Below are positions 1 through 7,102 of a stretch of 20,744 nucleotides of DNA, piece by piece (within the stretch, counting starts at the first letter, position 1; each line of letters begins with the position of its first letter). The notes beneath the pieces were generated by a model. The model did no database searches, was not told the DNA's origin, and was given only the letters and a program-made list of their open reading frames with translations. The position numbers were made by a program, and so were the translations under genes. The DNA is from SZUA-217 sp034658975 (GTDB taxonomy: Bacteria; Actinomycetota; Acidimicrobiia; Spongiisociales; ZC4RG35), in NCBI GenBank assembly GCA_034658975.1, contig JAYEGJ010000170.1, positions 1 through 20,744 of the forward strand, written 5' to 3'.

Positions 1-1
1 G

Positions 2-301
2 GCGCTCGATCGATCCGGCCTGTCCATCGACGACATCGATCTCTTCGAGGTCAACGAGGCATTCGCCTCCGTTGGCGTTGCTTGGCGGATGGAGCACGGC
101 GGAACCGACCCCATGGCCCTTTGGGAGCGCACCAATGTCAACGGCGGTGCCATTGCCCTCGGCCATCCTCTCGGCGCCTCCGGTGCCCGTCTCATGACCA
201 CCATGATTTGGGAGTTGGAGCGGACCGGTGCCAGGTTTGGCCTCCAGACGATGTGCGAAGGCGGCGGCATGGCCAACGCCACGATCATCGAGAGGATTTA
301 G
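2..301 (+). CDS. Thiolase (acetyl-CoA C-acyltransferase family), C-terminal part
   Basis: This is the 3' end of a thiolase gene; the 5' part lies outside the window. Thiolases cleave 3-ketoacyl-CoA with CoA, or condense two acyl-CoAs, in the cytoplasm. The reading frame is open from base 2 and shows three family signatures in order: NEAFA at about residues 19-23 of the fragment, then NVNGGAIALGHPLGASG carrying the catalytic histidine, then CEGGGMANA carrying the second active-site cysteine. The frame ends in TAG at 299-301. Roughly 99 of the usual 390 or so residues are present. The family assignment is secure. Whether the enzyme is degradative (FadA-like) or biosynthetic (AtoB/PhaA-like) cannot be decided from this piece. 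The next gene starts 70 bases downstream behind a strong hairpin. Confidence 0.93.
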   Translation, partial: ALDRSGLSIDDIDLFEVNEAFASVGVAWRMEHGGTDPMALWERTNVNGGAIALGHPLGASGARLMTTMIWELERTGARFGLQTMCEGGGMANATIIERI

Positions 302-337
302 GTCTGGGCAGGATCCCCCTCCCCGGCTCCGCCGGTA

Positions 338-364
338 CTCCCCCCAACGCTTCGCTGGGGGGAG
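338..364 (+). promoter_or_regulatory. Perfect 9-bp stem-loop covering the ribosome binding site of the next gene
   Basis: CTCCCCCCA (338-346) and TGGGGGGAG (356-364) are perfect reverse complements separated by a 9-base loop. The right arm contains the purine-rich stretch that would act as Shine-Dalgarno for the ATG at 372, with 7 bases between them. Folded in RNA, the stem would hide that site. No T-tract follows, so a classical intrinsic terminator is less likely. It could reduce translation of the downstream gene, stabilise the thiolase mRNA end, or be one copy of a dispersed palindrome. The structure is visible in the sequence; its function is inferred. Confidence 0.55.
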
Positions 365-371
365 ACACCAG

Positions 372-620
372 ATGACCGCTCTCAACGTCGTCCTGGCCAT
401 TGTCGGAGGCCTGCTGATCTGGATCTTCCTCGTCGCCATCATCCGGATGCTGTCGACGCCTCCCCCCGAACTCGACCCCGAAGACGTAGTCAAAGTCGAC
501 CAGGACTACCACTGCTCGGTGTGCGGGGCGGAGCTCACCATGAAGATGGTCAACGTCCAAGAGGACAAGCCACCGAAGCACTGCCGTGAGGAGATGATTC
601 CGGTGTGGCGGCCTGGGTAG
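372..620 (+). CDS. Small membrane-anchored zinc-ribbon-like protein
   Basis: An 82-residue protein of unknown function. Residues 4-26 form one hydrophobic N-terminal membrane segment. A short Pro-rich linker (TPPPELDPED) follows. The C-terminal domain carries a C-x2-C pair (Cys48, Cys51) and a later His70-Cys71, which together could bind one zinc ion in a rubredoxin-like or zinc-ribbon fold. The ATG at 372 is chosen because a purine-rich site (GGGGGGAG) ends 7 bases upstream and because it begins directly with the membrane segment. A longer reading frame in the same phase starts at 228 but overlaps the thiolase and would put unrelated residues before the membrane segment. The ribbon domain would face the cytoplasm if the N-terminus is outside; topology is not certain. 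Confidence 0.72.
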   Translation: MTALNVVLAIVGGLLIWIFLVAIIRMLSTPPPELDPEDVVKVDQDYHCSVCGAELTMKMVNVQEDKPPKHCREEMIPVWRPG

Positions 621-642
621 TGGAACCACTAGCTTGCCGATC

Positions 643-1575
643 ATGAGAGTTGCAGCAGCCCAAACCTCGCCGGTGTGGGGTGATTCCGGTGCCACCAAGA
701 AGGTCGTTACCGATTGGATTGGCAAGGCGGCAGAGGAAGATGTCGACCTGCTCGCCTTCGGCGAGACCTTCATGTCGGGATACCCCTATTGGATGTCCCG
801 CACCGACGGGGCACGGTGGAACGCACCCGATCAGAAGGAGGCATACGCCTTCTATCTCGACTCGGCAGTCGCCATCGACGGGCCGGAGATGACAGACGTT
901 GTCGAGGCCGTTCGTGACCACGGCGTATTCACATACCTCGGGATCACGGAACGAAGCGACAGCGGCGGAACCGTCTACGCGTCGTATGTGGCGATCGATC
1001 CGAGCGAGGGGATCCTCAGCAGCCATCGCAAGCTGATGCCCACCTTCGACGAGCGGATGGCATGGGGGATCGGCGACGGGAACGGCCTCCGCGTGCATCA
1101 AGTGGGAGACTTCAAGGTCTCCGGGCTCAACTGCTGGGAGAACTGGGTCCCCACGATCCGCCACGCCATGTACTCCCAGGGGACTCAACTCCACGTCGCT
1201 GCCTGGCCGGGTTCGGTCGGGGTGACCAAGGACATCACCCGCTTCATCGCCATGGAGGGGCGCTGTTATGTCCTCTCGGCAGGGTCTCTGCTCTTTCCCG
1301 ACTCGATTCCCGACAGCTTCCCGCTCAAGGAGGCGTCTCTCGATGGCGAATACCCGCTCCTCTACAACGGCGGCTCCGCAATCGCCGGGCCCGACGGTCA
1401 TTGGATTGTCGAGCCGGTGCGCGAGGACGAGGGTCTCGTAATCGCAGACATCGACGTTTCCACCGTGATGGGGGAGCGCCAGAACTTCGACCCGGCAGGC
1501 CACTACTTCCGTGGCGACGTGATCAAGGTCGAGGTAGATCGGACGAGGCTCAGGCCGACCACGTTCGACAACTAA
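643..1575 (+). CDS. Nitrilase-superfamily carbon-nitrogen hydrolase (nitrilase branch)
   Basis: A 310-residue cytoplasmic enzyme of the carbon-nitrogen hydrolase superfamily. The catalytic triad is visible: Glu41 in LLAFGETF, Lys130 in SHRKLMPTF, and Cys164 in GLNCWENWVP. The CWEN sequence around the cysteine, followed by an ArgHisAlaMetTyr-type helix, is typical of true nitrilases (nitrile to carboxylate and ammonia) rather than of biotinidase, beta-ureidopropionase or NAD-synthase amidase domains. Length fits single-domain nitrilases, which are usually 310-360 residues. The ATG at 643 is preferred over a TTG at 634, since MRVAAAQ is the usual family N-terminus; no clear Shine-Dalgarno is seen. 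The natural substrate cannot be inferred from the neighbours. Confidence 0.88.
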   Translation: MRVAAAQTSPVWGDSGATKKVVTDWIGKAAEEDVDLLAFGETFMSGYPYWMSRTDGARWNAPDQKEAYAFYLDSAVAIDGPEMTDVVEAVRDHGVFTYLGITERSDSGGTVYASYVAIDPSEGILSSHRKLMPTFDERMAWGIGDGNGLRVHQVGDFKVSGLNCWENWVPTIRHAMYSQGTQLHVAAWPGSVGVTKDITRFIAMEGRCYVLSAGSLLFPDSIPDSFPLKEASLDGEYPLLYNGGSAIAGPDGHWIVEPVREDEGLVIADIDVSTVMGERQNFDPAGHYFRGDVIKVEVDRTRLRPTTFDN

Positions 1576-1576
1576 T

Positions 1577-1588
1577 TACACGCGTGTA
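1577..1588. promoter_or_regulatory. 12-bp perfect palindrome TACACGCGTGTA after the nitrilase stop
   Basis: TACACGCGTGTA reads the same on both strands and begins 2 bases after the nitrilase stop codon, about 85 bases upstream of crgA. Its size and symmetry resemble binding sites of dimeric regulators such as TetR-type proteins, but no matching regulator lies nearby. It may be coincidental. Confidence 0.3.
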
Positions 1589-1600
1589 GTTTTCCACTCC

Positions 1601-1623
1601 GTTCTCCACAGAATGTGGAGAAC
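1601..1623 (+). terminator. 10-bp perfect inverted repeat, candidate terminator or operator between nitrilase and crgA
   Basis: GTTCTCCACA (1601-1610) and TGTGGAGAAC (1614-1623) are perfect reverse complements with a GAA spacer. In RNA this is a 10-bp hairpin with a 3-base loop, suitable for ending nitrilase transcription. No run of T follows, so an intrinsic terminator in the enterobacterial sense is not shown; many actinobacterial terminators lack the T-tract. As DNA it could equally be a dyad operator for crgA, whose putative -10 lies 33 bases downstream. Confidence 0.45.
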
Positions 1624-1655
1624 GATTCGACGGATTTCCCGACCTTTGGATTGAC

Positions 1656-1661
1656 TATTGT
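1656..1661 (+). promoter_or_regulatory. Candidate -10 element (TATTGT) for crgA
   Basis: TATTGT matches the TANNNT pattern of actinobacterial sigma-70 -10 boxes and ends 10 bases before the crgA ATG. Transcription would start only a few bases before the ATG, giving a nearly leaderless mRNA, consistent with the absence of a Shine-Dalgarno site. No convincing -35 box is seen. Confidence 0.35.
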
Positions 1662-1671
1662 CGGCATCTGA

Positions 1672-1911
1672 ATGCCAGAGTCGAAACGTCGCAAGCCGAA
1701 GAACCGCCCACAGTCGAAAGCCGCTATCGAGGCAGCAGCCAAGGCCAAGGACCCCAGTCCCACCTGGTATGTCGCGATCATGGCCGGGCTCATGGTCATC
1801 GGGGTGATACTGGTTCTGCTCCGCTTTGTGTTTGAGATGGATCAACTGGTCCTGGTGGCAGGTCTGGGCGCCATCGCCGCCGGCTTCGTGATGACAACCA
1901 ACTACCGGTAG
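1672..1911 (+). CDS. crgA: CrgA-like cell division protein
   Basis: A 79-residue membrane protein matching the CrgA family in size and architecture. It has a basic N-terminal cytoplasmic tail (MPESKRRKPKNRPQSK and on), a Pro-Ser-Pro-Thr-Trp-Tyr junction at about residues 28-33, then two membrane segments at about 33-51 and 57-73 separated by a short loop. CrgA in Mycobacterium and Streptomyces helps assemble the septum and recruits penicillin-binding proteins and FtsQ-type divisome components. In Mycobacterium crgA also lies beside the pknB cluster, as here (429 bases from the pknB stop, opposite strand), which strengthens the call. The shortness, low sequence complexity and wide divergence of the family are the main source of doubt. 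Confidence 0.72.
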   Translation: MPESKRRKPKNRPQSKAAIEAAAKAKDPSPTWYVAIMAGLMVIGVILVLLRFVFEMDQLVLVAGLGAIAAGFVMTTNYR

Positions 1912-1923
1912 CTAGGCCCGAAC

Positions 1924-2337
1924 GTGCTTCCCGGTCCCAAGCCGGCTGCCGCTCACCCGTGGGGCGACGCTGACACCCCCTATGAAGAGATTGGCGGCGA
2001 CGCGGCCGTTCGACAGTTGGTCGAGGCGTTCTACGACATCATCGAAGAGGAGTCACCGGTGTTGCGGGCGATGCTGCCCAAGGACACCTCCGGTTCGAGA
2101 GACAAGCTCTACGAATACCTGAGCGGCTGGCTCGGCGGTCCTTCGCTCTACGTCGAGAAGCGAGGTCATCCCCGGTTGAGAATGAGGCACGCCCCATTCT
2201 CCATCGGTGATGAGGAGGCCGGGGAATGGATGCGATGCATGTCGGTCGCCATCGACCGGGTGGGCATCGATGGCCCCCTCGAGGCCTTTCTCCACGAGAA
2301 ACTGGACCCACTGGCCCGGCACATGATCAACCGCTAG
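1924..2337 (+). CDS. glbO: Truncated haemoglobin, group II (TrHbO-like)
   Basis: A 137-residue haem protein of the 2-on-2 globin family. Seen in order: TPYEEIGG at 18-25 (start of the globin fold), Phe36-Tyr37 at the B9/B10 position where Tyr contacts haem-bound ligand, SGWLGGP at 67-73, the proximal histidine in RHAPF (His89), and Trp102 at the position matching Trp G8 of group II members. These point to a TrHbO-type protein, which in other actinobacteria binds oxygen tightly and is linked to NO or peroxide handling or to delivery of oxygen to the respiratory chain. The start is a GTG at 1924, 12 bases after crgA, so the two are probably co-transcribed. An N-terminal extension of about 17 residues precedes the globin fold. 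The stop is 3 bases from the convergent pknB stop. Confidence 0.88.
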   Translation: MLPGPKPAAAHPWGDADTPYEEIGGDAAVRQLVEAFYDIIEEESPVLRAMLPKDTSGSRDKLYEYLSGWLGGPSLYVEKRGHPRLRMRHAPFSIGDEEAGEWMRCMSVAIDRVGIDGPLEAFLHEKLDPLARHMINR

Positions 2338-2340
2338 GCG

Positions 2341-4317
2341 TTACCCCTCAGTCGTCGATCCAGGCGGGAGCGTCGTGGTGGTTGGCGGCGGCGGGGTCGT
2401 GGTCGTCGGCGGTGGCACATACTCGCCAAGAGTCACCGTGATGATGTCCCCCCGGGAGGCGGTGTTCCCCGCCGCTGGGATCTGATCGACGATCAGCCCG
2501 TCCTGGGACTGGTCGGCGACAGGTTGAGTGCTGTTGGAGACGTTGATCACGAGCCCAAGGTCCTCGAGAATCGCGGTTGCCTGGGCCTCGGTCAGGTTCA
2601 ATAGGTTTGGGACTTCGACCGGTTCCAGGCCCAGCGAGACAACGAGGAGAATCGTATCGCCCGACAGCACCTCGACCCCCGCGGCAGGCTCCGTGCTGAT
2701 CACCTCTCCCGCGGGCACCTCGTCGTCGAACTCTTCGGTCACGCTGAACTTCAAGCCGAGATCGGTCAGAGCGGTCACGGCGTCTCGCTCGGTCATCCCC
2801 GTCAGATCGGGCAGGGGGATGATCTCGGGTCCTGAGGACACCACGAGGTTGACCGGGGTTCCGGTACCGACCTCGACTCCGGCGGCCGGCGATTGCTCCA
2901 TCACGGTATCGGCTTCGAAATCGGCGTCGGGTTGGAAGTCGACCTGACCAACGGTCAAGCCTGCGTCCAGGATGGCCTGGCGGGCGTCGGCGAGGGTTTC
3001 GCCGATCAATGGCGGCACTGGGAACTCCTCGGACCCCGACGAAACGAACACTTCGATATTCGATCCCACTTCTGCTTCGAGCCCGCCTTCGGGGTCGGTC
3101 CGGATGACGACGCCGGGCTCGACAGTGTCGTTGGTCTCGGGAGTGACGCTCACGGTGAAACCGTCGGCCTGGAGCCGTGCGAGAGCCGCCTCCTGGGTCA
3201 GGTTCACCACATTGGGCACGGGTGCCATCTCGACGACGTCCTCGCTGTCACCGAGCAGCTGGAAGAGGAAGAACATCAGGATCGCCAAGGCAACGAGGAG
3301 GGCGAACGCCGTGATGATGAACGGCATCTGTGATGGTGGCTCGTCCTCCAACTGGCGGTAGACCTCGTCGGGCGGGACGGTCGGCGGGGGAACCGATGCG
3401 ATGACCTGGGTCGAGTCCGTGCCGGCGTCGGCCGCCCCGGCGGCTGCCATCCCTGCCCCTGCGGCAGGTATGACCGGGGGGACGATGACAGCCTCGCCCT
3501 TGAGAACGGCGAGAAGGTCCTGGCGCATCTCGGCAGCGGTTTGATAGCGCGCCGCCGGATCTTTTCGCAGCGCCTTTGTGGTCACGGCATTGAGAGACTC
3601 TGACACATCGGGGTTGAGCGAGCTCGCCGGTGGTGCCTCGGCAGAGACATGTTGGAATGCCACCGACATCGGGCTGTCCCCGGTGAAGGGGGGCCGGCCG
3701 GTGAGAGACTCATAGAGCACAACCCCCAAGGAGTAGACGTCGCTGCGAACGTCCGCCGGATGGCCCTGAGCCTGCTCCGGGCTGAAGTAGGTGGCGGTGC
3801 CGATGACGGCGCCGGTCTTGGTCAGTTCCTGGCTGTCGTCCCATGCGCGGGCGATGCCGAAATCCGTGACCTTTACGGTCCCGTCCTTTGCCAGGAGTAT
3901 GTTTCCCGGCTTCACGTCGCGGTGCACAAGGCCCGCTTGATGGGCCACCGATAAGGCTGCGGCCGTTTCTGCTGCGATTTCGGTGGCGCGGCGGGGCAGG
4001 ATGGCGCCTTCCGATTTGAGGACGTCTCTGAGGGATCTCCCGTCGATGATCTCCATGACGATGAAGTAGGTGCCCTCGGCCTGACCCCAGTCGTAGATTC
4101 CGACGATGTTGGGATGACTGAGATTGGCGGCAGCCTGGGCTTCCCGGCGAAAGCGCTTCACGAACGCCTCGTCCGAGGAGAACTGCGAGTGGAGGACCTT
4201 GATGGCCACGGCCCGATTCAGGAGCGTGTCCCTGCCCTCATAGACGTCGGCCATCCCGCCCCGCGCCAGGTGGGACGTGATGTGATATCGGTCTGTCAGT
4301 TCTGAGGGAGCTTCCAT
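2341..4317 (-). CDS. pknB: PASTA-domain Ser/Thr protein kinase (PknB/Stk1 family)
   Basis: A 658-residue transmembrane eukaryotic-like kinase. The kinase domain (about 9-270) has the ATP lysine in VAIKV (Lys40), the catalytic loop HRDVKPGN (Asp134), DFGIAR (Asp152) and the activation-loop end GTATYFSPEQA. A Pro/Ala-rich linker leads to one membrane segment at about 331-355. Outside the cell follow four PASTA repeats (roughly 364-627; each begins with a P-N/D/L-L pattern such as VPNLLNLT), which bind muropeptides or lipid II in characterised homologues. A Pro/Thr tail (PPPTTTTPPPPTTTT) ends the protein. The kinase is expected to phosphorylate cell-wall and FHA-domain proteins, with the PP2C gene upstream as its opponent. 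It is the last gene of the operon, 36 bases after pbpA. ATG 4317 is chosen; a TTG lies immediately before it at 4320. Confidence 0.96.
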   Translation of the reverse strand: MEAPSELTDRYHITSHLARGGMADVYEGRDTLLNRAVAIKVLHSQFSSDEAFVKRFRREAQAAANLSHPNIVGIYDWGQAEGTYFIVMEIIDGRSLRDVLKSEGAILPRRATEIAAETAAALSVAHQAGLVHRDVKPGNILLAKDGTVKVTDFGIARAWDDSQELTKTGAVIGTATYFSPEQAQGHPADVRSDVYSLGVVLYESLTGRPPFTGDSPMSVAFQHVSAEAPPASSLNPDVSESLNAVTTKALRKDPAARYQTAAEMRQDLLAVLKGEAVIVPPVIPAAGAGMAAAGAADAGTDSTQVIASVPPPTVPPDEVYRQLEDEPPSQMPFIITAFALLVALAILMFFLFQLLGDSEDVVEMAPVPNVVNLTQEAALARLQADGFTVSVTPETNDTVEPGVVIRTDPEGGLEAEVGSNIEVFVSSGSEEFPVPPLIGETLADARQAILDAGLTVGQVDFQPDADFEADTVMEQSPAAGVEVGTGTPVNLVVSSGPEIIPLPDLTGMTERDAVTALTDLGLKFSVTEEFDDEVPAGEVISTEPAAGVEVLSGDTILLVVSLGLEPVEVPNLLNLTEAQATAILEDLGLVINVSNSTQPVADQSQDGLIVDQIPAAGNTASRGDIITVTLGEYVPPPTTTTPPPPTTTTLPPGSTTEG

Positions 4318-4353
4318 CAACTCATGAGATTGTATGTAGAGGACACATGCAAC

Positions 4354-5808
4354 TCATGGCGACAACGACAGCCATATCTCGATGAGCGCAGCGGCGATGG
4401 GCGCGGCTACCGATCCTCCGGTGGCCGATTCACCGGATTCCGGGGTACCTTCCACGAAGACTGCGATGGCGATGCTGGGGTTGTCGACCGGGGCAAAACC
4501 GATGAACCACGGATTGGAGAAGTCTGAGCTGCCGGTGGCCGTTCCTGTCTTCCCGGCGACGCGAACCCCGGGCACGGCAGCGAGCCGACCGGTGCCTTCG
4601 GTCACCACGCGTTCCATCATCTGAGCGAGGATCGAGGCCGTCTCGGGCGCCATCGCCCGCCCGATCTCCCGGAGTTGGGTGGTTTCGACCGTTTCTCCAT
4701 CGGAGTCATAGACGCGCTGGACCAGATAGGGGTTCACCACTACCCCGTTGTTGGCGACTGCTGCGGCAACCATTGCCATATGCAACGGCGTGGCCCTCAC
4801 GTCGCGTTCCCCGATGCCGCTCTGGCCGAGTGCTGCCGGGTCGTTGGTCAGAGATTCGGTGTCCCACACGGCCTGGGGGATGGTCCACTCGTAGGGGATA
4901 TCGGAGTTGAACCCCAGCGCCTCCGCCGTGATCCCGATGTCCGTTGCGCCAAGCTGGATCGCGAGGTCGGCGAAGATCGTATTGCAGCTCCGCACGAAGG
5001 CGATGAGGAGAGTCACCGATACGCCGTCGTTGCATACGTTCCCGCTGAAGTTGGCGATGGTCGCCTCCGAGCCAGGCAAGTCGAACTCGACCGGGTCGTC
5101 GAAGACTGTGCCCGGGGCCACTCGACCGGTGTCGATCCCGGCGGCGGCGATGATTGTCTTGAAGGTCGACCCGGGTGCGTAGATCTCCTTTGTGCCTCTG
5201 TCGAGGAGCGGCCGGCGGGGGTCGATCAGCAGCGCTTCCCACTGCACCGCTGCGTCGTTGGCGAGCAAGGATTCGGGGTCGAATGAGGGGGTAGACACGG
5301 ATGCCAGCACGGCTCCCGTCCGGGGGTCGAGGGCGACCACCGCCCCGCTCCGATCACCGAGTGCCTCCAAAGCCGCTCGCTGGAGCCGGCTGTCGATTGT
5401 TATCTCGAGGCTCTTCGGTCTGAGATCCTGACCGAGGATTGCCCCGATGAGATCGCTGATGGTGAGGTCGCGCCTCGACCGAAGACCGGATGAGTACGCC
5501 GCCTCGAGCCCGGTGTCACCGACGAGGAACGAGGAGTAACCAACGGTGTGAGCAAAGGCTTCGCCTTCGGGGTATTGGCGGATGAAGGCGCGGTTCTCCA
5601 CGTCTTCGATCGACTGGGCGACGATTGTGCCGTCGGCGGCGACGATGAGACCCCGTTCCTTCCCCCGTTCGGTAAGGGCGGGACGGGGATTGCGCGGGTC
5701 GGTCTTGAGGTCGTCGGCGCGCACGACCTGGAACCAGGTCACCGCCAGCAGCATGACGCCCATCAGCCCGAAGACGCCAATGCCGAGTCGACGGATGGGG
5801 CCGTTCAC
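4354..5808 (-). CDS. pbpA: Class B penicillin-binding protein (transpeptidase, PbpA-like)
   Basis: A 484-residue membrane-anchored peptidoglycan transpeptidase. Residues 8-27 form the N-terminal membrane anchor; a short dimerisation-like domain follows, then the penicillin-binding domain with all three motifs: Ser214-x-x-Lys in PGSTFK, Ser274-Cys-Asn in RSCN, and Lys420-Thr-Gly in AGKTGTA. The catalytic serine is Ser214. Length agrees with mycobacterial PbpA (about 490). It starts with GTG and overlaps the upstream SEDS gene by 4 bases (GTGA); a strong GAGGAGG site lies 5 bases before the start. The pairing with the upstream SEDS protein implies a cognate glycosyltransferase-transpeptidase complex for cell elongation or septation. 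Confidence 0.95.
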   Translation of the reverse strand: MNGPIRRLGIGVFGLMGVMLLAVTWFQVVRADDLKTDPRNPRPALTERGKERGLIVAADGTIVAQSIEDVENRAFIRQYPEGEAFAHTVGYSSFLVGDTGLEAAYSSGLRSRRDLTISDLIGAILGQDLRPKSLEITIDSRLQRAALEALGDRSGAVVALDPRTGAVLASVSTPSFDPESLLANDAAVQWEALLIDPRRPLLDRGTKEIYAPGSTFKTIIAAAGIDTGRVAPGTVFDDPVEFDLPGSEATIANFSGNVCNDGVSVTLLIAFVRSCNTIFADLAIQLGATDIGITAEALGFNSDIPYEWTIPQAVWDTESLTNDPAALGQSGIGERDVRATPLHMAMVAAAVANNGVVVNPYLVQRVYDSDGETVETTQLREIGRAMAPETASILAQMMERVVTEGTGRLAAVPGVRVAGKTGTATGSSDFSNPWFIGFAPVDNPSIAIAVFVEGTPESGESATGGSVAAPIAAALIEIWLSLSP

Positions 5809-7100
5809 GACGCCTCCTCATGACTGACGGCTACCAGGAGCGAGACGAGGATCATGTTGCCCACCAGGGCCGAACCGCCATATGACATGAACGGCAGGGT
5901 GATCCCGGTCAGAGGGACGATCCGGAGAACGCCGCCCACGATGAGAAACACCTGGACTGCGAAGACGAACGTCAGCCCTGCCGCCAGAAGCTTGCGGAAG
6001 GTGTCCCTGCTTCGGAACGAGATGCCCAGCCCCACGGTGACCACGAGAGCGAACAGGGCGAGGACGGCCACTGATCCGGCGAATCCCAACTCCTCTCCGA
6101 CGGCGGCGAATATGAAGTCGGTGGATGCGTTTGGGATCAGGTCCGGTCGGCCGAGACCCGGTCCGGCCCCCGAAAGGCTTCCCGATCCGAGCGCAAACAG
6201 GCCCTGAGCGATCTGATACCCCTCGTCCTCATAGTTCTCGAACGGGGCCAGCCAAGCGACGAAGCGGCGTTGGACGTGATCGAAGGCGAGAAACGAGACG
6301 ACGGCCCCTGTCAGAGCCAGGCTCCCCCCGGCGACGAGATACCCCGATGCACCGGTGGCCGCGTACAGGAGAAGGACGAACCCGCTGAACAGGAGGATCG
6401 ATGCGCCGAGGTCACGTTGCCAGACGAGGATGACGATGGACCCTCCCCAGGCCACCAGCAGCGGGATCAGTTGTCGTGGCTCGGGGAAGCGGAAGGGCCC
6501 AACCTGGCGTCGAGCCTCCCGGAGCGCCTTCTGGTGGTCGGCGAGATAGCCCGCAACGAAAACGACCAAGCCGAGCTTGGCCAACTCTGCGGGCTGAAAC
6601 TGGAGTTGGGTGAATCCCATGTCGAGCAGGACCCAGAGCCGTGACCCGTTCACTTCGAGCCCTTTGAGCGGAAAGCCCCAATCCAAGGGCAGGTTTGGCA
6701 GAAGAAGGAGGACGATTGACACCAGAAAGATCGAGTTTCGATAACGCTTCAAGATCGTGGTGGTCGCCGAATTCAGAAGTGCCAGCACGAGGGCGGCCAG
6801 GCCGGCCCCGATGAGAATCCACCACCGTTGTAGCCCCGCCCGAACCACGTCGAGCCGGTAGACCTCGATGAAGCCGATGGCCGTGAGGGCGGCTACCGGG
6901 GCCAGAAGGTGGGGAGTCGCTTTGGGGGCCCACCTGCGGACTGCCAGGTGTAGGCCACCGAAGGCGATGAGCATCACGAGAAACGTGAGGCCCACCTGAA
7001 CGTCGAGACCGCCGCCTCTCGCGTAGTTGACCAGGACGACGCCGAAGCCGGCCAGGACCGAAGCAGCGACGATGAGGGCTGCCTCGGTGTTGCGAGTCAT
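5805..7100 (-). CDS. rodA: SEDS-family peptidoglycan glycosyltransferase (RodA/FtsW)
   Basis: A 431-residue polytopic membrane protein with about 10-12 hydrophobic segments. Family landmarks include VNGSRLWVLLDMGFTQLQFQPAE region in the middle (the conserved Gln-Pro-Ser/Ala-Glu block), FALGSGSLSGAGPGLGR, a TDFIFAAVGEELGF motif and the C-terminal GITLPFMSYGGSALVGNM. SEDS proteins polymerise lipid II into glycan strands together with a class B PBP, here the next gene, with which it overlaps by 4 bases. Whether it serves elongation (RodA) or division (FtsW) cannot be settled from sequence alone; the synteny with mycobacterial rodA-pbpA favours RodA. It starts with ATG 2 bases after the PP2C stop. 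Confidence 0.93.
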   Translation of the reverse strand: MTRNTEAALIVAASVLAGFGVVLVNYARGGGLDVQVGLTFLVMLIAFGGLHLAVRRWAPKATPHLLAPVAALTAIGFIEVYRLDVVRAGLQRWWILIGAGLAALVLALLNSATTTILKRYRNSIFLVSIVLLLLPNLPLDWGFPLKGLEVNGSRLWVLLDMGFTQLQFQPAELAKLGLVVFVAGYLADHQKALREARRQVGPFRFPEPRQLIPLLVAWGGSIVILVWQRDLGASILLFSGFVLLLYAATGASGYLVAGGSLALTGAVVSFLAFDHVQRRFVAWLAPFENYEDEGYQIAQGLFALGSGSLSGAGPGLGRPDLIPNASTDFIFAAVGEELGFAGSVAVLALFALVVTVGLGISFRSRDTFRKLLAAGLTFVFAVQVFLIVGGVLRIVPLTGITLPFMSYGGSALVGNMILVSLLVAVSHEEAS

Positions 7101-7102
7101 GG

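Noticed and set aside
618..631. TAGTGG-AA-CCACTA inverted repeat before the nitrilase
   Set aside because: Only 6-bp arms and it overlaps the previous stop codon; too weak to claim as a site.
550..1503. Long open frame on the minus strand opposite the nitrilase
   Set aside because: Shadow frame caused by high GC; the plus strand encodes a nitrilase with all catalytic residues.
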